From positions 1,178,001-1,242,000 of the forward strand of contig NZ_BAAAXV010000001.1 in NCBI RefSeq assembly GCF_039535785.1: a stretch of 64,000 bases of DNA. Reading direction: 5' to 3'. The notes below the pieces were generated by a model that was given only the letters and a program-made list of their open reading frames with translations, searched no databases and was not told the DNA's origin. The stretch is from Nonomuraea helvata (GTDB lineage Bacteria; Actinomycetota; Actinomycetes; Streptosporangiales; Streptosporangiaceae). Of this stretch, positions 51,867-60,051 are shown piece by piece. The number at the start of each line of letters is the position of its first letter. Positions within the stretch are counted from its first letter, which is position 1. The position numbers and the translations under genes are program-made.

Positions 51867-52607
51867 TCACGAGATCACGCCCCGGTGCTGGCGTACGAGC
51901 TGGTCGCGTACCTGCCGGCTGTGCCGCCTGCTGACCTGCAGCGTCTCGGTGCCGACGGTGAGCGTCACCCGGCCGCCCTCGAACCTGAGCTCGCTGACGT
52001 GCCGCCCGGAGACCAGCGTGCTGCGGTGGATGCGGATGAACCCGGCATCCGACCAGCGCCGCTCCAGCGCGGCCAGCGACATGCGCACGAGGTAGCTCCC
52101 GTCCACGGTGTGCAGCCGCACGTAGTCGCCCTTGGCCTCGGCGTACCAGACCGCCTGCTGCGGCACGAAACGGGTGCGCCCGCCCAGCTCCACCGGGATC
52201 ACCTCGTCCTGGACCGGCTCGGGGCCGGACAGCGCGGCCGCCTCCAGCCTGCGCACGGCCTCCGCCAGGCGCTCGGCCCTGACCGGCTTGAGCAGGTAGT
52301 CGACCGCCTCCAGCTCGAACGCCTGGACCGCGCACTCCTCGTGCGCGGTCACGAACACCAGCCTCGGCGGGCTGGGGAACCCACCGACCAGCCTGGCCAG
52401 ATCGAGCCCGTCGAGCCCGGGCATCCGGATGTCCAGGAAGATCCCGTCGAGCCGCTCGCCACTGCCGATCATCTGCACCATGTCCTGCAGCGCCGTGACG
52501 CCGTCGGAGGCGGTCGCGACGTGCTCGATCCTGTCGTCCTGGCGCAACAGGTAGGCCAGCTCCTCCAGAGCGGGCACCTCGTCGTCGACGGCCAGAACTC
52601 TCAGCAT
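51867..52607 (-). CDS. LytTR-family response regulator
   Basis: Receiver domain with phosphoacceptor Asp in FLDIRMPGLDG and the VDDE acidic pocket, VTAHEECAVQAFELEAVDYLLKP, then a LytTR DNA-binding domain (YAEAKGDYVRLHTVDGSYLVR, FIRIHRSTLVS). ATG 52607 gives 246 aa; GTG 52616 is an alternative. Pairs with the kinase gene upstream, 66 bases away, and probably activates the symporter operon downstream. Confidence 0.92.
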   Translation of the reverse strand: MLRVLAVDDEVPALEELAYLLRQDDRIEHVATASDGVTALQDMVQMIGSGERLDGIFLDIRMPGLDGLDLARLVGGFPSPPRLVFVTAHEECAVQAFELEAVDYLLKPVRAERLAEAVRRLEAAALSGPEPVQDEVIPVELGGRTRFVPQQAVWYAEAKGDYVRLHTVDGSYLVRMSLAALERRWSDAGFIRIHRSTLVSGRHVSELRFEGGRVTLTVGTETLQVSRRHSRQVRDQLVRQHRGVIS

Positions 52608-52673
52608 GTCATCCACGCTGCCGTATGAAAGCAAAGGTCACAAGCGACACGCCAGCAGAGAGTAATGATTTGG

Positions 52674-53819
52674 CTACAATGAGCTAAGCCGAGTTTTAGG
52701 CACCCGCAGCCTGACTTTCGTGCCCGCGCCCAGCGCCGTCTCCACGACGAGCCCGTAGCCGTCGCCGTAGATCTGGCGCATCCTCATATCCACGTTCGCC
52801 AGCCCGATGCCGCTGCCCTCGCGGGCCGGGTCCTCGTCCAGCATCCGCCGCGCGCACTCCGGGTCCATCCCGGCGCCGTCGTCCTCGACCGTGATGTGCG
52901 CCTCGGGGCCCGCGTCGCGCACCACGACCCGCACCTCGCCGCTGCCGCCGCGGCCGCGCATGCCGTGCTTGATGGCGTTCTCGACGAGCGGCTGCAGGCA
53001 CAGGAACGGCACGGGCACGGGCAGCACCTCGGGTGCCACCTGCATGCTGAAGCGGAGCTTGTCACCGAATCTGGCACGTTCCAGCAGCAGGTAGCGGTCG
53101 ACGCACGTCAGCTCGTCGGCCAGGGTCGTGAAGTCGTGCGCCCTGCGCAGCGCGTACCGGGAGAAGTCGGCGAAGTCGAGCAGGAGCTCGCGGGCACGCT
53201 TGGGGTTCGTGCGGACGAACGAGGCGATCGTGGTGAGCGCGTTGTAGACGAAGTGCGGCGAGATCTGCGCCCGCAGCGCGCGCATCTCCGCCTCCAGGGC
53301 GCGCCGCCGCGAGGCGTCCAGCTCGGCCAGTTCGAGCTGGCCCGACACCCAGCGGGCGACCTCCGTGACGGTGCGCACGAGCCCGGCGCTCACCTCCTCG
53401 TCGAAGGCCGCCAGCGTCCCCACGACCGTGCCGTCCACCGTCAGCGGCACCACGACGCCCCCGGACGGCTCCCCCGGGAACACCTGCGCCCGGCCCGCCG
53501 CCAGCGCGGCGCGGGCGTAGGTGAGCACGTCGTCGGTGCACGCCCCCTCCCAGGCCAGCGCGGCCTCGGTCGAGGTGATCGCGACCGCCTTGGTGCCGAG
53601 CAGCGTGTGCAGGTGCCGTACGGCCTTGCGGGCGGAGTCACGGTTGAGCCCGCCGCGCAGGGCGGGGGCGGCCATCGCGGCGATGTGCAGCGTGGTGAAC
53701 GTCGCCTCGTCCGACCTGCGGCCCTCCGGCAGCGCATGGCGGCGCCGCCGCGCGCGGGCGAGCCCGTAGCCGGCGACGAAGAACAGGGAGGACAGCGCCA
53801 CGCACGCGGTGGTCAGCAT
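52674..53819 (-). CDS. LytS-type sensor histidine kinase
   Basis: 381 aa: one N-terminal membrane helix (TTACVALSSLFFVAGYGLA), a GAF-like sensor domain, then the His_kinase segment LRAQISPHFVYNALTTI with the phospho-histidine, and an ATPase domain (ENAIKHGMRG, DDGAGMDPE, GSGIGLANVDMR). ATG 53819 is preferred over TTG 53837; neither has a ribosome site. Forms a pair with the LytTR regulator. Confidence 0.92.
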   Translation of the reverse strand: MLTTACVALSSLFFVAGYGLARARRRRHALPEGRRSDEATFTTLHIAAMAAPALRGGLNRDSARKAVRHLHTLLGTKAVAITSTEAALAWEGACTDDVLTYARAALAAGRAQVFPGEPSGGVVVPLTVDGTVVGTLAAFDEEVSAGLVRTVTEVARWVSGQLELAELDASRRRALEAEMRALRAQISPHFVYNALTTIASFVRTNPKRARELLLDFADFSRYALRRAHDFTTLADELTCVDRYLLLERARFGDKLRFSMQVAPEVLPVPVPFLCLQPLVENAIKHGMRGRGGSGEVRVVVRDAGPEAHITVEDDGAGMDPECARRMLDEDPAREGSGIGLANVDMRMRQIYGDGYGLVVETALGAGTKVRLRVPKTRLSSL

Positions 53820-53873
53820 GCGGGAAACCGTAGCCAAAACGGAGCGTGTCCGGGGGAAAACCGGGAGTGAAGT

Positions 53874-54515
53874 CTAAGGGGGCCCCTCGCCGGGTTCTTC
53901 CTGGTAGGAGTAGCGCTGTTCGCGCCACGGGTCGGCGACGTTGTGGTAGCCGCGCTCCTCCCAGAAACCCCGGCGATCTTCGAGGAGGTATTCGATGCCG
54001 CGCACCCATTTGACGCTCTTCCACGCGTACAGGTGGGGCACGACGATCCGCACCGGGAAGCCCCGGTCGGGGCTAAGCGGCTTCTCGTCGAGCTCCAGGG
54101 CGAACAGCGTGTCGGAGGCAGTGAAGTCGGACATGCGAAGGTTGGCGCTGTAGCCGTACTCGGCCCAGATCATCACGTGGCTCACCCCCGGGTCGGGTGG
54201 GGCGGCCTCCATGATCGTGGCGGGCGTGACGCCGCCCCACTCGTTGCCCATGAGGGAGAACTTGGTCACGCAGTGGAAGTCGGCGATGCGGGTCGTGCGG
54301 GGCAGCGCCTCGAAGTCGCCCCAGGTGAAGCTGTGCTCCGCACCGGACGCGGTGGCGCCGAAGACCTTGAAGTCCCAGGTCTCCGGCTTGAACCGGGGCA
54401 CCCTTCCGTAGTGGATCACGGGTCGGCCGCGCGGCACGTACTGGCCTGGTGGCAGGCGCGACTCCTCCACGATCACTCCCCTCACCCGGCTCGCCCTCTT
54501 GGGCCATCCTGCCAT
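53874..54515 (-). CDS. Sulfite oxidase-like molybdopterin oxidoreductase
   Basis: Mononuclear molybdenum protein of 213 aa comprising only the Moco domain. The cofactor cysteine is in IADFHCVTKFSLMGNEWGG; VSHVMIWAEYGYSANL and PVRIVVPHLYAWKSVKWVRGIEY complete the fold. No Tat or other signal peptide, so it is probably cytoplasmic. Similar stand-alone domains are common in actinomycetes and have no agreed substrate. ATG at 54515; longer frames read unlike protein. Confidence 0.9.
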   Translation of the reverse strand: MAGWPKRASRVRGVIVEESRLPPGQYVPRGRPVIHYGRVPRFKPETWDFKVFGATASGAEHSFTWGDFEALPRTTRIADFHCVTKFSLMGNEWGGVTPATIMEAAPPDPGVSHVMIWAEYGYSANLRMSDFTASDTLFALELDEKPLSPDRGFPVRIVVPHLYAWKSVKWVRGIEYLLEDRRGFWEERGYHNVADPWREQRYSYQEEPGEGPP

Positions 54516-54636
54516 CGGATCATCCGCGCCTCGCGGGCGGGTGCGGCCGGAGGGGGCCGCCGTCGGCACGTACTCATGAGTAACGTGAGTACGTGCCCCC
54601 ATGCGGCGGCCGGTCGGCCGGTCGCACGATGTCCGT

Positions 54637-54924
54637 ATGACGAAGCCCATTCAGCCCACGCAGACCACCGCGTTCTACGTCCAGGCGGTCCTGTCGTTCG
54701 CCGTCTCGCTGTCCTCCGTGGTGATCGCCCTGATCTACCTGCCCGTTCAGGGGTGGGTCAGGGCGTTCCTGGGGCTCGGCCTGCTGTACGTCGTCACCTC
54801 GACGGTCACGCTGTGCAAGGTCGTACGCGACCGTCAGGAGCTTTCCGAGGTCACCAACCGCGTGGACCAGGCGCGGCTGGACAAGCTGCTGGCCGAGCAC
54901 GACCCGTTCAAGGTCAACACCTGA
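54637..54924 (+). CDS. YiaA/YiaB-family two-helix membrane protein
   Basis: 95 aa. The YiaAB domain is visible as TTAFYVQAVLSFAVSLSSVVIALIYLPV and LGLGLLYVVTSTVTLCKVVRDRQE, two helices with a charged end. The C-terminal 30 residues form an amphipathic charged helix. Function unknown across the family. ATG at 54637; convergent with thiI, 12 bases from its stop. Confidence 0.88.
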   Translation: MTKPIQPTQTTAFYVQAVLSFAVSLSSVVIALIYLPVQGWVRAFLGLGLLYVVTSTVTLCKVVRDRQELSEVTNRVDQARLDKLLAEHDPFKVNT

Positions 54925-54936
54925 GACCGGCCGGGG

Positions 54937-56136
54937 TCAGTCCAGCGTGTACTCCTGGATCGAGTCGGCGAGCTGCACGCACAGCTCCTCGGCGTCGAGC
55001 CGCTTCTCGATCTGCTTCAGGTCCTCGATCTTGGCCCGCGTCTCCGCCCGCTTGGGCGCCAGCAGGGTGCAGCAGTCCTCGTCGGGCAGTTCGGAGATCT
55101 CCAGCGTGCCGATGCGCCGCGCCTCGGCCATGATCTCGGTCTTGTCCCAGCCCACCAGCGGGCGCAGGATCGGCATGTCCACCGCGTTGTCCTGGGCGGT
55201 GATGTTGGCCAGGGTCTGGGAGGAGACCTGGCCGAGCGCGTCACCGGTGATCAGCGCGGAGGCGTGGATGCGGTGGGCGACCTCCTCGGCCGTCTTGAGC
55301 ATGAGCCGCCGCTGCGCGATCACCGCCAGGCGGTCCTGGCCCGAGGTGCGGATCGACTGCTGTGCCTTGCCGAACGGCACCACCCACAGCCGCGACCTGC
55401 CCTGGAACCTGTCGAGCTTCTTGACCAGCGCGTACGCCTTGTAGATCGACTCCGAGGTGGTGAACGGGATGCCGGAGAAGTGCAGGAAGTCGACGTGCAG
55501 GCCGCGCCGCATCATCCGGTACGCCGCCACGGGCGAGTCGATGCCGCCCGACATGAGCACCAGGGCCCGGCCGCTGCTGCCGACGGGCAGGCCGCCCTGA
55601 CCGGGGATGCCGCCGGTGAAGACGAACACCTCGTCCCTGTCGACCTCGATGAACACCGTCAGCTCGGGGTTCTTCAGATCGACCGGGAGGCCGTACTCGT
55701 CGTTGATCGCGCCGCCCACGAGCCGGTCGAGCTCGTTGGAGCGCAGCGGGAAGCGCTTGTCGCGGCGGCGGGAGCGGACCGCGAAGCGGGCGCCCCGCTT
55801 GGCCTCCTCGCTCTCACCCACCAGCTCCAGGCCGGCCTTCAGCACGGCGTCGGGGTCCTTGGCGACCCGCCAGGCCCGGTGGATCCACACCAGTCCCGGC
55901 ACGTCGGCGACCCGCTGGGCCACCGCCTCCGCCTGCTCGGCCGTGGCGCCCTGGGGCAGGAAGATCGCGATCACGCCGTGTCGCTTGCGCACGTCGAGCT
56001 TGAGGTCGAGGGACTGGAGCGCGTCGCGGATGTTGCTGATCAGGCGGCGTTCGAACAGCTCGCGGTTCTTGCCCTTGAGGACGATCTCGCCCAGCTTGAG
56101 CAGAACGCACGGCTCGCCCAGGGCAGACATCGTCAT
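54937..56136 (-). CDS. thiI: tRNA 4-thiouridylation protein ThiI (no rhodanese domain)
   Basis: Adenylates and thiolates tRNA uridine 8. 399 aa: N-terminal ferredoxin-like plus THUMP region (LLKLGEIVLKGKNRELFERRL onward), then the PP-loop SGGIDSPVAAYRMMRRG near residue 183 and CCTLLAPKRAETRA late. It lacks the rhodanese domain that E. coli needs for sulfur transfer, as is usual in Gram-positives. ATG 56136 has GGAGG 6-7 bases upstream. Not part of the thiO-thiG operon. Confidence 0.94.
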   Translation of the reverse strand: MTMSALGEPCVLLKLGEIVLKGKNRELFERRLISNIRDALQSLDLKLDVRKRHGVIAIFLPQGATAEQAEAVAQRVADVPGLVWIHRAWRVAKDPDAVLKAGLELVGESEEAKRGARFAVRSRRRDKRFPLRSNELDRLVGGAINDEYGLPVDLKNPELTVFIEVDRDEVFVFTGGIPGQGGLPVGSSGRALVLMSGGIDSPVAAYRMMRRGLHVDFLHFSGIPFTTSESIYKAYALVKKLDRFQGRSRLWVVPFGKAQQSIRTSGQDRLAVIAQRRLMLKTAEEVAHRIHASALITGDALGQVSSQTLANITAQDNAVDMPILRPLVGWDKTEIMAEARRIGTLEISELPDEDCCTLLAPKRAETRAKIEDLKQIEKRLDAEELCVQLADSIQEYTLD

Positions 56137-56199
56137 GGTGGAACCTCCGGGAAGACGGGGAATTGCGCGCGTTGATGCCAACGTCGCGACCCATTGAGT

Positions 56200-56841
56200 T
56201 TAGTCCGCGTCGAGCCCCTGCTCGATCGCATATCGCACCAGCTCCACTCGGTTGTGCAACTGGAGCTTACCCAGGGTGTTCTGGACGTGGTTCTGGACCG
56301 TGCGGTGGGAGAGCACGAGCCGTTCGGCGATCTGCTTGTACGTCAGGCCCTTGGCGACCAGCCTGAGCACCTCGGTCTCGCGCTCGGTCAACCGCGGCCC
56401 TTCGGCGGGCGCCGACTGCGCGGCCAGCCGCCGGTATTCGCCCAGCACGAGCCCGGCCAGCCCCGGCGTGAAGACGGCGTGGCCGTCGGCGGTACGGCGT
56501 ACGGCGTCGAGGAACTCCTCCCGGCTGGCCGACTTCACCAGATATCCGGACGCGCCCGCCTTGACGGCATCGAGCACGTCCCCCTGCTCGGCGCTGGCGG
56601 ACAGCACCAGCACGCGGGGCGGCGACTCCGCCGAAGCCAGCCTGGCGGCCACCTCCGGGCCTGACATGTCCGGCAACTGCAGGTCCAGCACCACGACATC
56701 CGGCCGCACCGCCGCGGCCGCCCGCACGGCCTGCCGCCCCTCCCCCACGGCGGCCACGACCTCGTAACCGGCCTCGGCGAGATCCCTGGCCACGCCGTCA
56801 CGCCACATGGGATGGTCGTCCACCACCATCACCCGCACCAT
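56200..56841 (-). CDS. NarL/LuxR-type response regulator
   Basis: 213 aa. Receiver domain with VVDDHPMWRDG, phospho-Asp in VVVLDLQLPDMSG, then a LuxR helix-turn-helix LTERETEVLRLVAKGLTYKQ IAERL..SHRTVQNHVQNTLGKL. ATG start at 56841 (MVRVMVVDD). It follows its kinase gene by 125 bases on the same strand; targets unknown. Confidence 0.93.
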   Translation of the reverse strand: MVRVMVVDDHPMWRDGVARDLAEAGYEVVAAVGEGRQAVRAAAAVRPDVVVLDLQLPDMSGPEVAARLASAESPPRVLVLSASAEQGDVLDAVKAGASGYLVKSASREEFLDAVRRTADGHAVFTPGLAGLVLGEYRRLAAQSAPAEGPRLTERETEVLRLVAKGLTYKQIAERLVLSHRTVQNHVQNTLGKLQLHNRVELVRYAIEQGLDAD

Positions 56842-56966
56842 GCCGCAACTCTAACCGCGCCCCTCCTCCTTGCCCTGCCCCCTCGGCGGAACAACACGTG
56901 AGCAGCGGGTGGGCGGCGGCACCGAGGCCAGTGGGGGAGGTCACGTCACGAGATCACGTGAGGAGC

Positions 56967-58064
56967 TCAGGCGGGGAGGGTGATCTCGATCTCGGTGCCC
57001 TGACCCGGGACGCTGGCAATCGAGACCACGCCCCCCAACTCGGCCACGCGCCCCCGGATGGACCGGGAGACGCCCATGCGGCCGTCGGCCGCCGCCTCGT
57101 CCAGGCGTCCGTCCGGGATGCCGGGCCCGTCGTCCCTGATGCTGAGGGTCACCGTGCCCTCGCCGGACTCCGCCAGCACCCAGGCGCGGGCCCCCGGGCC
57201 GCAGTGGGCGCGGACGTTGTCCAGGGCCGCGCCGACCGCCGCGGCGGCCTCCCTGGCCACCGCCGCCGGCAGCACCAGCGGGGTCGCCGGGGTGGACACC
57301 GTGACCGAGGGCGAGCCGTACCGCAGCAGGAAGGTGCGCAGGTCCGTCGCCCCCGAGGCCGGCGGGCCGGCCGTGATGAGATCGCGCAGGGCGGCCTCCT
57401 GCTCGCCCGCCAGGCGCCCGAGCTCCGCCGCCTCGCCGCCGATCTGACGCCCGCGCCGCTGGACCCAGGCCAGCACCTGTAAGACCGAATCGTGGATGTC
57501 GCGGGCCAGCCGGTCGCGTTCGCGCTGGGCGGCCTCCATCTCGATGGCCCGCTGCATGCGTTCCTCGGCCTGCCTCGCCAGCCGGGCCACGTGGGCGACC
57601 AGGACGCCCGCCAGGAAGAGCAGGACGGCGCCGTTGATCAGGATGGGCGACTCGTGGGCGCGTACGCGCAGCCACAGGTCACCCGCGGCGACGACGGCCG
57701 CCGCCACCGCGCCCAGCCGCCTGCCCCCGTGCACCGCCCAGGCCAGCACGGGAGCGGCGATCCAGGTGGCGGGGACGGGCATGGTGCCCCGGACGCCCTG
57801 GGCGGCGCCTTCGACGTACGGGGAGGCCAGCAGGCACGCCATCGTCACCAGGAGGTCCATCGCCAGCAGCGGCCACCGGCGCAGCGACTCGGCCGCGTAG
57901 GCGAACGTCGCCCCCGCCGTCCACAGCGCCATCACGCCGATGACCAGCCAGCCCAGCACCGGGTGCTCGTAGCCGCGGTTCTGGGCCATCAGCACGGCCG
58001 CGTACACGAGGGAAGCGACGCGGAACACCGCGATCGCTCGCCAGAACGGCCCCTCGATAGCCAT
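56967..58064 (-). CDS. NarL-partner sensor histidine kinase (HisKA_3)
   Basis: 365 aa with about five or six N-terminal membrane helices (residues 10-170) and no large external loop, then DRLARDIHDSVLQVLAWVQRRG with the phospho-histidine and an ATPase domain with DDGPGIPDG and RMGVSRSIRGRVAELGG. Likely senses an envelope signal within the membrane. Pairs with the LuxR-type regulator just downstream. ATG at 58064, divergent from the MHYT genes. Confidence 0.92.
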   Translation of the reverse strand: MAIEGPFWRAIAVFRVASLVYAAVLMAQNRGYEHPVLGWLVIGVMALWTAGATFAYAAESLRRWPLLAMDLLVTMACLLASPYVEGAAQGVRGTMPVPATWIAAPVLAWAVHGGRRLGAVAAAVVAAGDLWLRVRAHESPILINGAVLLFLAGVLVAHVARLARQAEERMQRAIEMEAAQRERDRLARDIHDSVLQVLAWVQRRGRQIGGEAAELGRLAGEQEAALRDLITAGPPASGATDLRTFLLRYGSPSVTVSTPATPLVLPAAVAREAAAAVGAALDNVRAHCGPGARAWVLAESGEGTVTLSIRDDGPGIPDGRLDEAAADGRMGVSRSIRGRVAELGGVVSIASVPGQGTEIEITLPA

Positions 58065-58176
58065 GAGCCCCTCTCACGTTCCCGACAGGGCAACTTGACA
58101 GATAGTCGTGGTATCCATGCGAATAGGACATTCCGGATGACACAATCCGGGGACCCCTAATTGCAAGGAACGATAG

Positions 58177-59046
58177 ATGCCCACCGCTGTGAATCATTTC
58201 ACCTACGGCCTGCTGACACCGCTGCTCGCCTACGTGATGTCGTGCATCGGGTCGATGCTCGGACTGCGGCTCACCGCACAGGCACACGCCTCCCGCGGCG
58301 GTTCCCGGGTGCGCTGGCTGCTCGGCGCGGCCATCTCGATCGGCGGCACCGGCATCTGGGTCATGCACTTCATCGCCATGATGGGCTTCCAGGTGGAGGG
58401 CACCCAGATCAAGTACGACGTGTGGCTCACCGCGGCCTCGGCGCTGGTGGCCATCGTGGTCGTGGGCACCGGGCTGTTCCTGGTCTCGTACGGCGGCGGC
58501 CGCGTCCTGGCGCTGCTCGGCGGCGGCCTGCTGACGGGTCTCGGCGTGGCCTCCATGCACTACCTGGGCATGTACGCGATGAACATGTCCGCCCACGTCT
58601 CCTACGACCGCCTCACCGTGGCCGCCTCCGTGGCCATCGCGGTGGTGGCCGCGACGGTGGCGCTCTGGTTCACGCTCCGGGTGAAGAAGACCATCTGGAT
58701 CGCCGGCGCCGCCCTGGTCATGGGCGTGGCCGTGTCGGGTATGCACTACACCGGCATCTACGCGATGCGCGTCACGGTCGACGCCGAGCCCGGCCCGGTC
58801 TCCGGCGCCGACGCGCTCGACTTCCTGGTGCCCCTCATGACCGTGATCAGCCTGATCACGCTGACCATGCTGCTCATGGTGATCCTCTCGCCGTCGGAGG
58901 AGGAGATGCACGAGGACGCGGAGCTGGTGGCCAAGCTCGAGCTGCGCCGTCGCACCGCCCAACAGCAGCAGCAGCTCACCTACCCCGCCGCGCCGCCCGC
59001 GCCGATGCCCCAGCCGCGCCGGGCCACGCAGGCCCGCAGGAGGTAG
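58177..59046 (+). CDS. Stand-alone MHYT-domain membrane sensor (paralogue 1)
   Basis: 289 aa, seven predicted helices. Three MHYT-type motifs: WVMHFIAMMGF, SMHYLGMYAMNM and GMHYTGIYAM, proposed to bind copper and sense a diatomic gas such as oxygen, CO or NO. Elsewhere this domain is usually fused to GGDEF/EAL or kinase domains; here only a Gln-, Pro- and Arg-rich cytoplasmic tail (QQQQQL..) follows. ATG 58177 behind AAGGAA. A second copy follows within 63 bases. Confidence 0.92.
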   Translation: MPTAVNHFTYGLLTPLLAYVMSCIGSMLGLRLTAQAHASRGGSRVRWLLGAAISIGGTGIWVMHFIAMMGFQVEGTQIKYDVWLTAASALVAIVVVGTGLFLVSYGGGRVLALLGGGLLTGLGVASMHYLGMYAMNMSAHVSYDRLTVAASVAIAVVAATVALWFTLRVKKTIWIAGAALVMGVAVSGMHYTGIYAMRVTVDAEPGPVSGADALDFLVPLMTVISLITLTMLLMVILSPSEEEMHEDAELVAKLELRRRTAQQQQQLTYPAAPPAPMPQPRRATQARRR

Positions 59047-59109
59047 TTGCGCGGGCGACAACCCTCTGTTCATACTCCCTTATCGGTGCGTAAGGGATGG
59101 GTGGGGGTC

Positions 59110-59925
59110 ATGTCGCCGATCGACCATTTTTCTTTCGGGCTCTTAACGCCCGTGCTCGCGTACGTCATGTCCAGCGTGGGCTCCATGCTCGGACTGCTGC
59201 TGACCTCGAGAGCCCGCCTCACCGGCGGGCGCGAGGGCAAGTACTGGCTGGCGGGGGCGGCCCTGGCGATCGGCGGCACGGGCATCTGGACCATGCACTT
59301 CATCGCCATGCTGGGCTTCTCGGTGAACGGCTCGGTGATCCGCTACGACGTCCCGCTCACCGCCCTGTCCGCCTTGATCGCCGTCGTCTTCGTGGGGCTG
59401 GGGCTGTTCCTCGCCTCGCACGGCGGGGAGCGACTGGGGTTCCTGCTCGGCGGCGGCGTCCTGACCGGCGTCGGCGTGGCGAGCATGCACTACCTCGGCA
59501 TGGCCGCGATGAACATGTCCGCCCACGTCTCCTACGACCCGGCGGTGGTCTCGCTCTCGGTCCTGATCGCGATCGGGGCGGCGACCGTGGCGCTCTGGTT
59601 CACCCTGCGGGTCAGAGGCGCGCTCAGGATCGGCGGCGCGGCCCTGGTCATGGGCGTGGCGGTCTCGGGGATGCACTACACGGGGATGTACTCGATGTCG
59701 GTGACCACGCACCCGGAGATGGTGCCCGTCCCCGGCGCCCGGGCCATCGACCTCCTCCTGCCGCTGATCGTCGGCATCAGCGTGATCACCGTGGGCCTGC
59801 TGCTCACCGTCATCCTGTCCCCCTCGGAGAAGGAGTTGCACAGCGAGGCGGCGTACAGGGCGCGGATGCGTGACAGCGACGAGGGCGCGCCGGAAGTGGA
59901 TCTCTTCGGCACGCCCCGCGGTTGA
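59110..59925 (+). CDS. Stand-alone MHYT-domain membrane sensor (paralogue 2)
   Basis: 271 aa, clearly a duplicate of the preceding gene: TMHFIAMLGF, SMHYLGMAAMNMSAHVSYD, GMHYTGMYSM, and the same VILSPSE after the last helix. The cytoplasmic tail is short and acidic rather than Gln-rich. ATG 59110 follows a G-rich ribosome site. Residue 12 is encoded by TTA, a rare leucine codon that in Streptomyces needs the bldA tRNA. Confidence 0.92.
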   Translation: MSPIDHFSFGLLTPVLAYVMSSVGSMLGLLLTSRARLTGGREGKYWLAGAALAIGGTGIWTMHFIAMLGFSVNGSVIRYDVPLTALSALIAVVFVGLGLFLASHGGERLGFLLGGGVLTGVGVASMHYLGMAAMNMSAHVSYDPAVVSLSVLIAIGAATVALWFTLRVRGALRIGGAALVMGVAVSGMHYTGMYSMSVTTHPEMVPVPGARAIDLLLPLIVGISVITVGLLLTVILSPSEKELHSEAAYRARMRDSDEGAPEVDLFGTPRG

Positions 59926-59936
59926 GCTGTCTCCAG

Positions 59937-59989
59937 GTACGGCTTGCGACGCGTGGTGGGCCGCCTACTCGCCGCGGCGCAAGCCGTAC
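59937..59989. terminator. Inverted repeat between MHYT gene and pfkA
   Basis: Perfect 12-base arms GTACGGCTTGCG (59937-59948) and CGCAAGCCGTAC (59978-59989) with a 29-base GC-rich interior, between convergent genes. Confidence 0.6.
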
Positions 59990-60051
59990 CCTCGCAGCGG
60001 TGATCCCGCCGGTTCTGAAGGTACGGCCGCGCGCTTGCAAGCCGCTTTCAG

